Assembly (NCBI GenBank): GCA_002426755.1
Contig: DINI01000002.1
Location: 118,178 to 182,177 of the forward strand
Direction: 5' to 3'
Length of the DNA stretch: 64,000 nt
DNA from: Flavobacteriaceae bacterium UBA5544
Lineage (GTDB): Bacteria; Bacteroidota; Bacteroidia; Flavobacteriales; Flavobacteriaceae
A program made the translations under genes and the position numbers. This document shows, one piece after another, positions 1-8,194 of this stretch. How positions within the stretch are numbered: position 1 is the first letter of the stretch; every line of letters starts with the position of its first letter. The notes under the pieces are model-generated. The model was not told the origin of the DNA, did no database searches, and saw only the letters and a program-made list of their open reading frames with translations.

Positions 1-1
1 C

Positions 2-640
2 ATTGGTGATTATTTGCTTTCAAAAGGATTGTTGCTTTCGATTGACAATAATGATTTCGACCTTCTCAAAATTATTTCGGTGGCTGTTCGTGAAATGAGT
101 GAAGGTGAATTGCTTCAAATAGAAAAAGCACGTCGTCTTGATATTACCGAAGCCATATACTACGATATCATCCGTCAAAAAACCGCAACGCTCATCGCTG
201 CTTGTTGCAGTCTTGGTGCCGCTTCGGTAAAACCAAATTCTGATGATGTCGAAAAAATGCGAAAATTCGGCGAACTCATTGGTATGGCCTTCCAAATAAA
301 AGATGATTTGTTTGATTATGGTGAAGAAGCAATTGGAAAACCGACAGGCATAGATATCAAAGAGCAAAAAATGACCTTACCATTAATTTATGTTCTGAAT
401 AATTGTTCTTCTAAAGAAAAAAAATGGCTCATCAATTCCATAAAAAATCATAATAAGGATAAAGAGCGCGTTAAAGAGGTAATTGAATTCGTCAAAAAAA
501 ATAACGGCTTGGAGTATGCCATCTCTAAAATGGAAGCTTTTAAGGATGAAGCATTAGTGCTGTTAAATTCCTATCCAGATTCTGAATTCAAAGCATCGTT
601 GATATTGATGGTCAATTATGTCATCGAACGAAAAAAATAA
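2..640 (+). CDS. Polyprenyl (isoprenoid) diphosphate synthase, 5' end outside the window
   Basis: This is the C-terminal part of a trans-prenyl transferase that condenses isopentenyl diphosphate onto an allylic diphosphate to make quinone side-chain or carrier-lipid precursors. The reading frame is open from base 2, so the gene starts upstream; the first visible residues (IGDYLLSKG) match the segment that follows the first Asp-rich motif in this family. The second Asp-rich motif, DDLFD, lies in QIKDDLFDYG and binds the Mg2+-diphosphate. The KPTG and DIKEQKMTLPLIY segments after it are also typical. Chain length (farnesyl against octaprenyl) cannot be decided because the residues before the first motif are missing. 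It ends 114 bases before an ECF sigma gene. Confidence 0.9.
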   Translation: MGDYLLSKGLLLSIDNNDFDLLKIISVAVREMSEGELLQIEKARRLDITEAIYYDIIRQKTATLIAACCSLGAASVKPNSDDVEKMRKFGELIGMAFQIKDDLFDYGEEAIGKPTGIDIKEQKMTLPLIYVLNNCSSKEKKWLINSIKNHNKDKERVKEVIEFVKKNNGLEYAISKMEAFKDEALVLLNSYPDSEFKASLILMVNYVIERKK

Positions 641-697
641 TTTTTAAGATTAAAATTACTGACAATCAGTTATTTAAAATTATTTTAATAACTTCAG

Positions 698-729
698 GCA
701 ACCATTGTTACACCTTTTGCGTCTTTATC
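698..729 (+). promoter_or_regulatory. Candidate ECF-sigma promoter upstream of the sigma factor gene
   Basis: AACC at 700-703 and CGTC at 720-723 are separated by 16 bases, the spacing of the -35 AAC and -10 CGTC cores used by many ECF sigma factors. The site lies about 30 bases before the sigma gene, which would allow autoregulation. This rests on motif inspection only. Confidence 0.35.
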
Positions 730-754
730 AATAGAAGACCTAATAAAACCGCTT

Positions 755-1318
755 TTGAAAGTCATTCAACTTCATAACAACACTACGGAGCTAATCAGTA
801 AAGCAGCGAAAAACAATCGCGAGGCACAGCTCGTGTTGTATGAATTGCATGCGCCGAAAATGTTGAGTGTTTGTCGCTATTATGTCAAAGATGTTCAAAA
901 AGCTGAAGAAGTAATGTTGAATGGTTTTTTAAAAGCGTTCACACATGTAAGTTCTTTTAAAAATGAAGGCAGTTTTGAAGGTTGGCTGCGACGGATTATG
1001 GTTCGAGAAGCCATTTCGTTTCTTCGCCAACAAAAGAATGTGGAATTCATGGTGGATGAGTTTGAAGTCAATAATGATTCCAGCAACAACATCAATACGG
1101 AGATTGAAGTTGCAGAAATTCAGCAATTGATAGATGATTTGCCAGAAGGTTACAAAATGGTTTTTGTGATGTATGCCATAGAAGGGTATAAACACCAGGA
1201 AATTGCAGACATACTGAAGATTACTGAAGGCACCTCCAAATCACAACTATTTAAGGCACGACAGCTCTTGCAACAAAAAATAAACGAGTTAAATAGAACA
1301 GGTTATGGCACCAATTAA
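755..1318 (+). CDS. RNA polymerase sigma factor, ECF (sigma-70 region 2/4) family
   Basis: A 187-residue alternative sigma factor that would direct RNA polymerase to a small regulon, probably for envelope stress. Region 2 spans about residues 25-95 (YELHAPKMLSVCRYYVKD...GSFEGWLRRIMVREAI). Region 4 spans about 125-180, with a helix-turn-helix in YKHQEIADILKITEGTSKSQ. The start is TTG at 755; no nearby ATG gives the family's usual N-terminus, so I keep TTG. Its end overlaps the start of the next gene, a one-pass membrane protein of anti-sigma type, by 14 bases. That implies translational coupling and membrane sequestration of the sigma factor. The family is certain; the regulon is unknown. Confidence 0.9.
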   Translation: MKVIQLHNNTTELISKAAKNNREAQLVLYELHAPKMLSVCRYYVKDVQKAEEVMLNGFLKAFTHVSSFKNEGSFEGWLRRIMVREAISFLRQQKNVEFMVDEFEVNNDSSNNINTEIEVAEIQQLIDDLPEGYKMVFVMYAIEGYKHQEIADILKITEGTSKSQLFKARQLLQQKINELNRTGYGTN

Positions 1319-2066
1319 ACAGGAAGAACAAATGAGGGACAAGCTCGAAAAACGAAGCTTGCAACCTTCACCAGAAAGCTGGGCAACCTTGTCCAAGCGT
1401 CTGGATGCCGAACAGAAGAACAAAAACAAATCACTGTTTTGGTGGTTTGGAATTGCCGCGAGCGTTGTTGGAATCGTGTTTGTGACAGCGATGTATTTCA
1501 ACAATACATCTTTTGAAAACAATACGCCGACAATTGTAGATAGCAACGACGATGTGATTCAGAAAGACGAATTTAAAAAGGAGGAAGTTGCTGTTGAAGA
1601 CATCAAACCGGTAGAGCATTCTCCAAAGGAAACCGAACAAAAATCAAGCGCAAATATCAATCGTCCTAAAAAGAACCAAATCCTGAATCAAATACATCAA
1701 GAAGAAATGGCGGCACAAGTGCAACAATCATCTTCTGAAATATCAATAGATAAAGTAACGGAAATCAAAACATCCGAACTCACTTTTGAAGAACAAAAAG
1801 TTCTGGATGTCGTGTCGGTAATCAATAGTTTAAAAACAAACGGCAAAACAGTTACAGATACTGAAATTGATAGCTTACTCAAAAGAGCTCAAAAAGAAAT
1901 TTTGTCCAACAGACTATATAACGAAACTACTAGAACAGTTGATGCCAATGCATTGCTTCAAGACGTTGAGGCCGACTTGCAACAATCGTTCAGGAGTAAG
2001 GTCTTTGAAGCCTTGCAATCAGGTTATGAATCGGTAAAAACTGCAGTTGCCCAGAGGAATAACTAA
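1305..2066 (+). CDS. Single-pass membrane protein, probable anti-sigma factor
   Basis: A 253-residue protein with an N-terminal cytosolic segment of about 45 residues (MRDKLEKRSLQPSPESWATLSKRL) typical of Bacteroidota anti-sigma factors. One transmembrane helix follows at about residues 46-65 (FGIAASVVGIVFVTAMYF), then a long charged periplasmic part rich in Glu, Lys and Ser. No zinc-binding HCC motif is seen. It overlaps the ECF sigma gene by 14 bases and is followed 37 bases later by an outer-membrane protein gene, so sigma, anti-sigma and target are probably co-transcribed. The anti-sigma role is inferred from this context and topology. Confidence 0.7.
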   Translation: MAPIKQEEQMRDKLEKRSLQPSPESWATLSKRLDAEQKNKNKSLFWWFGIAASVVGIVFVTAMYFNNTSFENNTPTIVDSNDDVIQKDEFKKEEVAVEDIKPVEHSPKETEQKSSANINRPKKNQILNQIHQEEMAAQVQQSSSEISIDKVTEIKTSELTFEEQKVLDVVSVINSLKTNGKTVTDTEIDSLLKRAQKEILSNRLYNETTRTVDANALLQDVEADLQQSFRSKVFEALQSGYESVKTAVAQRNN

Positions 2067-2103
2067 TATTAGAATTTAATCATCAATTAAAAAACGAACA
2101 ATT

Positions 2104-3165
2104 ATGAACACAATCACTAAACTAGTTGTGCTGGTAAGTCTTTGTCTAATTTGTAGCAAAGCAAAGGCACAAGACACCATTCAGGAGCCAGTTTTAAACT
2201 ATAAAATTGAAAGCCTTGAGAAACAAAAAGAAATTATTGAAACAGAAGAAAAAGATTTTTTAAAATTTGAGGTGGAAGCCATCAACAAGCGTCTCGACAA
2301 CCGAGAAATCACAAAAGACGAAGCGGATAAATTAAAGCAGGAAGCCGCTAAAAAACGCGCATTGAACATTGAAAATCGGATTGCCATTATCGAAAATAAA
2401 ATTTCTCTATTAAAAAGGAATAATGACGAGTATAATGAAACAATTGAAAGTCCAAATCAAATAGGAATTTCCATTGGTAGTTTTACGGGCTTGAGTTTTA
2501 ACGGAAAGAAGAAACCTAGAAAATATGATAAAAGGACCACCAGCGCTTTGGTCTTTGCAGTAGGATTGAATAACGCCATCATCGATGATGTGGAGTTTGG
2601 TAAAACACCATATAGTTTCAATTCCGGGTTTGTGGAATTAGGCTGGGCATGGAAAACCCGATTATTGAAAGAGTCCAACGCAGTACGTCTTAAATATGGT
2701 TTCTCATTCCAATGGAATAAATTCTCGCCTAAAGATGACAAGTATTTTGTTGAAAACGGAAATATGACGCTGTTGGAAACATTTCCTGATGAATTGAAGG
2801 AATCTGAATTTAGAGTGACGAATTTGGTAGTTCCTGTGCATTTTGAATTTGGACCGTCTAAAAAAATTGAAAAAGACACCTATTTCAGATACACTACAAC
2901 TACGCAATTTAAATTCGGTATTGGTGGCTACGCAGGTTTTAATATCGGTACACAACAAAAGCTTCGTTATAAAGAAGATGGCGATAATGTGAAGCAAAAA
3001 ATCCGTAAAGATTATAACACCACTGATTTTGTGTATGGTTTAAGTGCTTATGTTGGCGCGGGCGGTTTAAGCTTATATGCAAAATATGACTTGAACACAC
3101 TTTTCAAGGACCAAGCAGTGGACCAACATAACATTTCACTTGGGATGCGATTCGATTTGGATTGA
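2104..3165 (+). CDS. Secreted outer-membrane beta-barrel protein with an N-terminal coiled coil
   Basis: A 353-residue exported protein. Residues 1-23 form a signal peptide ending in KAKAQ. Residues about 30-115 are highly charged and helical (ETEEKDFLKFEVEAINKRLDN and following), probably a coiled coil. Residues about 120-353 alternate hydrophobic and polar residues and end in an aromatic/hydrophobic strand (ISLGMRFDLD), as in porin-like barrels of Bacteroidota. It follows the sigma and anti-sigma genes by 37 bases and is followed by a strong terminator, so it closes that operon and may be what the sigma factor senses or controls. I do not recognise a specific family. Confidence 0.6.
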   Translation: MNTITKLVVLVSLCLICSKAKAQDTIQEPVLNYKIESLEKQKEIIETEEKDFLKFEVEAINKRLDNREITKDEADKLKQEAAKKRALNIENRIAIIENKISLLKRNNDEYNETIESPNQIGISIGSFTGLSFNGKKKPRKYDKRTTSALVFAVGLNNAIIDDVEFGKTPYSFNSGFVELGWAWKTRLLKESNAVRLKYGFSFQWNKFSPKDDKYFVENGNMTLLETFPDELKESEFRVTNLVVPVHFEFGPSKKIEKDTYFRYTTTTQFKFGIGGYAGFNIGTQQKLRYKEDGDNVKQKIRKDYNTTDFVYGLSAYVGAGGLSLYAKYDLNTLFKDQAVDQHNISLGMRFDLD

Positions 3166-3186
3166 TACGAATCGAACGCAGTTAGT

Positions 3187-3220
3187 CAAAAAGGTCTTGA
3201 ATAATTTCAGGACCTTTTTT
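3187..3220 (+). terminator. Rho-independent terminator after the sigma / anti-sigma / outer-membrane operon
   Basis: AAAAAGGTCTTGAA pairs with TTTCAGGACCTTTTTT around a short TAA loop, with one internal G-T. A run of T follows. It also lies just beyond the end of the leftward gene that stops at 3222, so it may serve both directions. Confidence 0.85.
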
Positions 3221-3221
3221 A

Positions 3222-4412
3222 TTAGTCTGTATTTTCACGCTTTTTTTCGCGTTCCGCCTTTCGTTCTTCCCGTCGTTGTTGACGTTCTTCTTTGCGTTCT
3301 TCTTTTTCTGCGGCCTTATTGGCATCATCCTTCGCATCTTGAAACGCGTCCTTAAAATCTATATCATCATCGACTTCGCCTTTGAAGGCCTTAATCCAAG
3401 CATTCCCAAAAATATTGATAACCGTTGGCCAAACACCGGCTTCAACATTGTTGAGGTCACCTTCCAGAGGAACTTTGGTTGCTAACGTATCAGTCCGTTG
3501 GTTTTTTAAGATGAATTTAAAAAAGCCTACAAACCCTTCCCATAAAACTCCCAGAACGCCATCATCTTTACCAATCAATTTGGAGTCTGTCAAAAGTGGT
3601 TTCATATAGCCTTTCATGTATCCATCAGCGATAGCGATTTCACTGTAAAGACCAAAAGTGCCTCTTTCAAAATCGATACCCGCGTAGTGTCGTGTAAAAT
3701 CATTCAGAGCCGTGGCATTGGAGTTTTCTAGCGCGAATGACAAATCCATATCAGGAATTTCCTTAATAATGTTCATATTTCCATCCAAAGTCATATTTCC
3801 ATTTCCAAAGGTCACGCCTGTTGCATGGATTGGAGATGGCAAGGTCCGTTCTTTCGACTTCACATTTCGAAGATTATCGGCATATAGTTCGACTTTAGAA
3901 ATGTTGAGGTCAATATTTGGATTGGCTTGCAATTCCACGAAGGCCAACTTTCCGTTATGAACTTCAAAATGATTGATGTCTATGGGCACAATATCGGTTA
4001 AAGCTTTGGTCCAATCCTCCACATCCGGTTTTTTTCCTGCAGTTTGCTGGTCTTCAAAAACATAGATGACTTCTGGGCTGGTCATGATGATTTCGCTCAC
4101 AATTTTTCCATGAAATAGCGATTTCCACTCAATGGAAATATCACTTTTAGGGAAATTCAAAAAAGGAACTTGGGTTTTGGCATTCACTTTATTTAAGTAC
4201 AATCCATTGAGTACATAAGCACCACGTATCAAGGCGATATCCACATCTTCTACCTGTCCGTAATATCCAGGAATATCAGCCAGAACTTTATTGATATTGT
4301 CTCTCACCAAGATGGGCAGATACAACCTAAAAGCGATTAACAACACCACAATAATGATGGGAACTGTATACCGCTTTTTTTTATAGATTTTACGCTTCTT
4401 TTTTGTGGACAT
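3222..4412 (-). CDS. DUF748 / AsmA-like envelope protein
   Basis: A 396-residue protein with a very basic N-terminus (MSTKKKRKIYKKKRY), one transmembrane helix at about residues 17-36 (VPIIIVVLLIAFRLYLPIL) and a long periplasmic region. The segments YGQVEDVDIALIRGAYVLNGL and SDISIEWKSLFHGKIVSEI match the repeat style of DUF748/AsmA-type proteins, thought to handle lipids or outer-membrane biogenesis. The C-terminus is an extreme charged tail of alternating Lys, Glu and Arg. It is a single leftward gene facing away from dnaG. The family call is fairly firm; the precise function is unknown. Confidence 0.65.
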   Translation of the reverse strand: MSTKKKRKIYKKKRYTVPIIIVVLLIAFRLYLPILVRDNINKVLADIPGYYGQVEDVDIALIRGAYVLNGLYLNKVNAKTQVPFLNFPKSDISIEWKSLFHGKIVSEIIMTSPEVIYVFEDQQTAGKKPDVEDWTKALTDIVPIDINHFEVHNGKLAFVELQANPNIDLNISKVELYADNLRNVKSKERTLPSPIHATGVTFGNGNMTLDGNMNIIKEIPDMDLSFALENSNATALNDFTRHYAGIDFERGTFGLYSEIAIADGYMKGYMKPLLTDSKLIGKDDGVLGVLWEGFVGFFKFILKNQRTDTLATKVPLEGDLNNVEAGVWPTVINIFGNAWIKAFKGEVDDDIDFKDAFQDAKDDANKAAEKEERKEERQQRREERKAEREKKRENTD

Positions 4413-4566
4413 AATAGGTCATTTATGTTAAAATTACGAAAAAGGAAGTTCGACAAGCGTTGATTTAATAAAGTTTTATACTTTTTTTTGAAATTGGTAT
4501 CTACCCATAATTAAATTCCTTTATACTATTTTTACAAAAAATATACATTTAGAAATTCTGTAATCT

Positions 4567-6531
4567 TTGATTTCAAAATCCACCATAGAACAAGTATTCG
4601 AAACCGCTCGTGTTGAAGAGGTCATTGGCGATTTTGTCAATCTTAAAAAATCGGGAAGCAATTTTAAGGGTTTGAGTCCTTTTAGCGATGAACGTTCACC
4701 GAGCTTTATGGTGAGTCCTGTTAAACAGATTTGGAAAGATTTCAGTAGTGGAAAAGGTGGGAATGCGGTTACATTCTTAATGGAACATGAACATTTTACC
4801 TATCCAGAAGCCATCAAATATTTGGCAAGAAAATATAATATTGAAATAGAGGAAACCGAACAGACCGACGAGCAAAAAGAAGAGGCCAACGAACGCGAAA
4901 GTCTTTATTTGGTAAATGAATTTGCGAATGATTATTTTCAAAAAATCCTGAATAAAACCGACCAAGGAAAAGCGATTGGGTTGAGTTATTTTAAGGAACG
5001 CGGTTTTACAAATGATACCATCAAAACATTTAATCTTGGTTATTCCTTGGATGAATGGCAAGCGTTCACAGATGAAGCTTTAAAAAAGGGATATCAATTG
5101 GATTATCTCGAAAAAACAGGCTTGACCATCGTGAAGGACGACAAACAATTTGACCGTTTCAAAGGTCGTGTGATGTTTCCAATACACAGCATGAGTGGTA
5201 GAGTCTTGGGATTCGGAGGACGTATTTTAAAGGCGGACAAAAAAGCCGCAAAATATGTCAATTCCATTGAAAGTGAAGTCTATCACAAGAGCAAAATTTT
5301 GTACGGATTGTTTCATGCGAAACAAAGTATCGCCAAGGAGGATAATTGTTTTTTGGTCGAAGGTTATACAGATGTCATCCAATTTCATCAAACTGGCATT
5401 AAAAACGTCGTCGCTTCATCAGGAACTGCGTTGACGCCAGAACAGATTCGCCTTATCAATCGTTTGACAAAAAACATCACCGTGCTTTTTGATGGTGATG
5501 CGGCAGGTATTCGTGCGTCCATTCGAGGAATTGACTTGATTTTGGAACAGGGCATGAACGTAAAAGTGGTGATGTTCCCAAATGGTGAAGACCCAGACAG
5601 CTTTGCAAGACAAAACACGCTTGCTGAATTAAGTGCTTATTTGGAAGACCATTCAAAGGATTTTATTCAGTTTAAAGCCTCATTGTTGGTGGAAGATGCC
5701 AATAATGACCCAATCAGAAAAGCGGATACGATTCGGGATATAGTCAATAGTATCTCCAAAATTCCTGACCCAATCAAAAGGGAAATCTACATTCAGGAGT
5801 GTTCCAGGATAATGGACATCAGCGAGGAAGTGTTGTTCAGTACGTTGGCGCAAATCAGTAAGAAGGAACATCAAGAAGCCAATAAAGAATATAAAGCTGA
5901 ACAAAAGGCGTTTAATGTCATCCGACATGAGCAACCTACCAAAAAGGTGGATTATCAATATGAGCTGGAACGTAAAATCATTGAAATCTTGCTGCTTTAT
6001 GGTAATGAAATTGAAAATTTTGAAGATTTAGTGTTGAAGGAAGATGAAACAACGGGCGATTTAAATTTAGAACCAGTTGTGCATCAAGCGAAAGTCTTCG
6101 AGAAGATTTATCTCGACCTTCAGGAAGATGAGATGCAGTTTTCAGATGAAAAATTCAAAACTTTATATTATTCCATTATTGACACGCTTCATCAAGCTGA
6201 AAATTTCCAACTGAAAGATTTTATTGGGAAGCTAAATCAAGACATGGCCAATGAAGTCACCACGATTTTAATGAATGACGAACGTTACCGTCTTCATGAT
6301 TGGCAACGCAACCATATTGTTCCAAAAGAGAAAAAAGAGACCATCTCCCAATTGGTAACTCAAACCATTTTAAGTTTGCGTTGTTTTTTAATTGACCAAA
6401 AAGTATTGGAATATCAAAGCGAAACCAAAATGCCAGAAGTCAATACGCTTCCAATTATGGAAGATATTCGCGATTATTTAAGGCTTAAAACGCTGCTTTC
6501 CAAAAAACTGGGTAAAGTTGTAGGTGGCTAA
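4567..6531 (+). CDS. dnaG: DNA primase DnaG with a degenerate zinc-binding domain
   Basis: The primase makes RNA primers at the replication fork in partnership with the DnaB helicase. The 654-residue protein has the N-terminal CHC2-type domain (about 1-100), the catalytic core with a TOPRIM fold (LVEGYTDV, and DGDAAG about 50 residues later, which carry the metal-binding acids) and a long C-terminal helicase-interaction region. The four zinc ligands are all replaced: C, H, C, C become Ser37, Ser40, Asp58 and Ser61 in LSPFSDE and KDFSSGKGG. The fold around them is otherwise well kept. The start is TTG at 4567, giving the expected MISKSTIEQVFE N-terminus. It converges with the response regulator, leaving 2 bases between stops. 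Confidence 0.95.
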   Translation: MISKSTIEQVFETARVEEVIGDFVNLKKSGSNFKGLSPFSDERSPSFMVSPVKQIWKDFSSGKGGNAVTFLMEHEHFTYPEAIKYLARKYNIEIEETEQTDEQKEEANERESLYLVNEFANDYFQKILNKTDQGKAIGLSYFKERGFTNDTIKTFNLGYSLDEWQAFTDEALKKGYQLDYLEKTGLTIVKDDKQFDRFKGRVMFPIHSMSGRVLGFGGRILKADKKAAKYVNSIESEVYHKSKILYGLFHAKQSIAKEDNCFLVEGYTDVIQFHQTGIKNVVASSGTALTPEQIRLINRLTKNITVLFDGDAAGIRASIRGIDLILEQGMNVKVVMFPNGEDPDSFARQNTLAELSAYLEDHSKDFIQFKASLLVEDANNDPIRKADTIRDIVNSISKIPDPIKREIYIQECSRIMDISEEVLFSTLAQISKKEHQEANKEYKAEQKAFNVIRHEQPTKKVDYQYELERKIIEILLLYGNEIENFEDLVLKEDETTGDLNLEPVVHQAKVFEKIYLDLQEDEMQFSDEKFKTLYYSIIDTLHQAENFQLKDFIGKLNQDMANEVTTILMNDERYRLHDWQRNHIVPKEKKETISQLVTQTILSLRCFLIDQKVLEYQSETKMPEVNTLPIMEDIRDYLRLKTLLSKKLGKVVGG

Positions 6532-6533
6532 AA

Positions 6534-7163
6534 TTAAGTAAGTTGCTGGTGTTTAGCCTGATGGATTAAATCAACCAAATTGGTCACATTCAATTTTTTG
6601 AACAAACGCGCTTTGTAAGTACTCACTGTTTTTTCGTTAATGTCTAATTCTTGAGCAATTTCTTTGTTTTTCTTGCCAGAAGACAGCAATTTTAACACTT
6701 CAACCTCTCTTGTAGAAAGTTTTTTGAAAAGTTTGCTTCTGACGTTTTTGGCATCATTGAAATTTAAATGTTTAGACATCGCTTCACTTAAATAAATGCC
6801 ACCATTATAAACTTTCAAAATGGCTTCTCTAATAGTGTCAGTTGAAACTGATTTATGAAGATACCCAGAAGCGCCAGCTTTTATAGTACTGACAGCATAA
6901 ATTTCTTCAGGTTGATAACTAAGCATGATTACTTTCATCTCGCCGTGTTCTTTTTTTATGGCTCGGAGGGCCGTGATGCCATTTAGTTCGGGAAGATCAA
7001 TTTCGGAAATGATGACATCCACTGGTTGGCGTCTAACAAATTCAAAAATTTCAATGCCACTACCTTTACTCCCAACGACTTCAATATCCGGGTCGTTCTC
7101 AAAGAGAAGTTTTAGGCCAGTTCTTACAACAGGATGAGAATCCACAACCAATACCTTAATCAT
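6534..7163 (-). CDS. NarL/FixJ-type response regulator with a Glu at the phospho-acceptor site
   Basis: A 209-residue transcription factor with an N-terminal receiver domain (1-120) and a C-terminal LuxR-type helix-turn-helix (about 145-205; LSTREVEVLKLLSSGKKNKEIA and NEKTVSTYKARLFKKL). In the receiver, the usual Asp-Asp pair of the acidic pocket is Asp8-Ser9. The residue aligned with the phospho-accepting Asp is Glu54 (IISEIDLPELNG). Ser82 and Lys104 are present. Glu there can mimic phosphorylation, so the protein may be active without a kinase; none lies next to it. It is a single leftward gene between dnaG and nadE. The family is certain and its targets unknown. Confidence 0.92.
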   Translation of the reverse strand: MIKVLVVDSHPVVRTGLKLLFENDPDIEVVGSKGSGIEIFEFVRRQPVDVIISEIDLPELNGITALRAIKKEHGEMKVIMLSYQPEEIYAVSTIKAGASGYLHKSVSTDTIREAILKVYNGGIYLSEAMSKHLNFNDAKNVRSKLFKKLSTREVEVLKLLSSGKKNKEIAQELDINEKTVSTYKARLFKKLNVTNLVDLIHQAKHQQLT

Positions 7164-7300
7164 GATAATATATATGTTAGTTAGAATAACAAAAGAGCGC
7201 GAATTTAAATGCCTTTAAATTCTAAATTTGTGGAGATTTGCTTTGCAAAAGTAGTAAAAAAATCAATAGATTGGTAATGATGTAAGCAGAATCTCAATTA

Positions 7301-8089
7301 TTATTTTAAATCCTTGGGGATTTCACAAATTGGGATAGGGCTCATTTTATGCTGATTGTTTTTGTTATAACGCATAAATATCTCAAATGCTTCACGCTGT
7401 CTTCCAGTAAAATCTGCAGCTGTTTTTCCTTCATCTTTCATTGTCATTGCCCATTCAAGTTCTGGGTAAGATGCACCTATTTGGTCTTCATCGCTCCGAG
7501 CATCCCCAAACAAACCGTCGCTCGGAGCGGCTTTCATAATTGATTTTGGCACTTCCAAAAACTCTCCAATTTTATAAACTTCAGATTTCATCAAATCTGC
7601 AATCGGACTTAAATCGACGCCGCCATCCCCATATTTTGTGTAGAACCCAACCCCGAAATCTTCGACTTTATTTCCAGTTCCGGCAACTAGCAAACCATAC
7701 AATCCTGCATGATAATATAAAGTAGTCATACGCAATCGAGCCCTAGTGTTTGCCAGTGCCATATCTACTGTTGCTTGTGTTCCGTCAAGTGATACTTCCG
7801 TTTTGAATTCTTCAAAAACCGGTGTTAAATCCACGAGTTTGTCTTCTACATTCTGAAATCGTTTCTTTAGTTGAGTAATATGTTCTTGGCCTCTACTGAC
7901 GTGGCTTGCCGGCTGATGGATAGGCATTTCTACACACAAAACTTTTAGTCCAGTTTTCGCGCATAGTGTTGAAGTGACCGCTGAATCAATACCTCCTGAA
8001 ATCCCGATGACAAAGCCCTTCACATTGGCCTTGGTCGCATAGTCTTTGAGCCAATTCACGATATAATCAACAACTCTTTCAGTCTTCAT
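7301..8089 (-). CDS. nadE: Ammonia-dependent NAD+ synthetase
   Basis: Catalyses the last step of NAD biosynthesis, turning deamido-NAD+ into NAD+ with ATP and ammonia. The 262-residue length fits the short NadE form with no glutaminase domain, so it must take free ammonia. The ATP-pyrophosphatase P-loop SGGIDS lies at about residues 30-35 (GISGGIDSAVTSTLC). The conserved segments VAGTGNKVEDFGVGFYTKYGD and PIADLMKSEVY follow. The next gene, gldB, is divergent with about 105 bases between the two, a space that must hold both promoters. Confidence 0.95.
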   Translation of the reverse strand: MKTERVVDYIVNWLKDYATKANVKGFVIGISGGIDSAVTSTLCAKTGLKVLCVEMPIHQPASHVSRGQEHITQLKKRFQNVEDKLVDLTPVFEEFKTEVSLDGTQATVDMALANTRARLRMTTLYYHAGLYGLLVAGTGNKVEDFGVGFYTKYGDGGVDLSPIADLMKSEVYKIGEFLEVPKSIMKAAPSDGLFGDARSDEDQIGASYPELEWAMTMKDEGKTAADFTGRQREAFEIFMRYNKNNQHKMSPIPICEIPKDLK

Positions 8090-8117
8090 AAGTATGTATG
8101 TTTATCACAAAGAATCC

Positions 8118-8125
8118 TATCTTTG
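8118..8125 (+). promoter_or_regulatory. Candidate -7 promoter element for the gldB operon
   Basis: TATCTTTG fits the Bacteroidota housekeeping -7 consensus TAnnTTTG and lies 70 bases before gldB. No clear TTTG -33 box stands at the right distance. Confidence 0.4.
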
Positions 8126-8194
8126 TACAACAAAAATAACGGAATCACGTAATTTATAAAAATTAAAAGCGTTTAAGTTTTTGTAATTTAAAGT

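Noticed and set aside
20..367. Open frame on the minus strand across the prenyl synthase
   Set aside because: It is antisense to a clear family protein, and its translation has no recognisable motif.
2457..2879. 140-residue minus-strand frame within the outer-membrane protein gene
   Set aside because: It is a shadow of the coding frame with Ser/Phe/Asn-rich composition and no domain.
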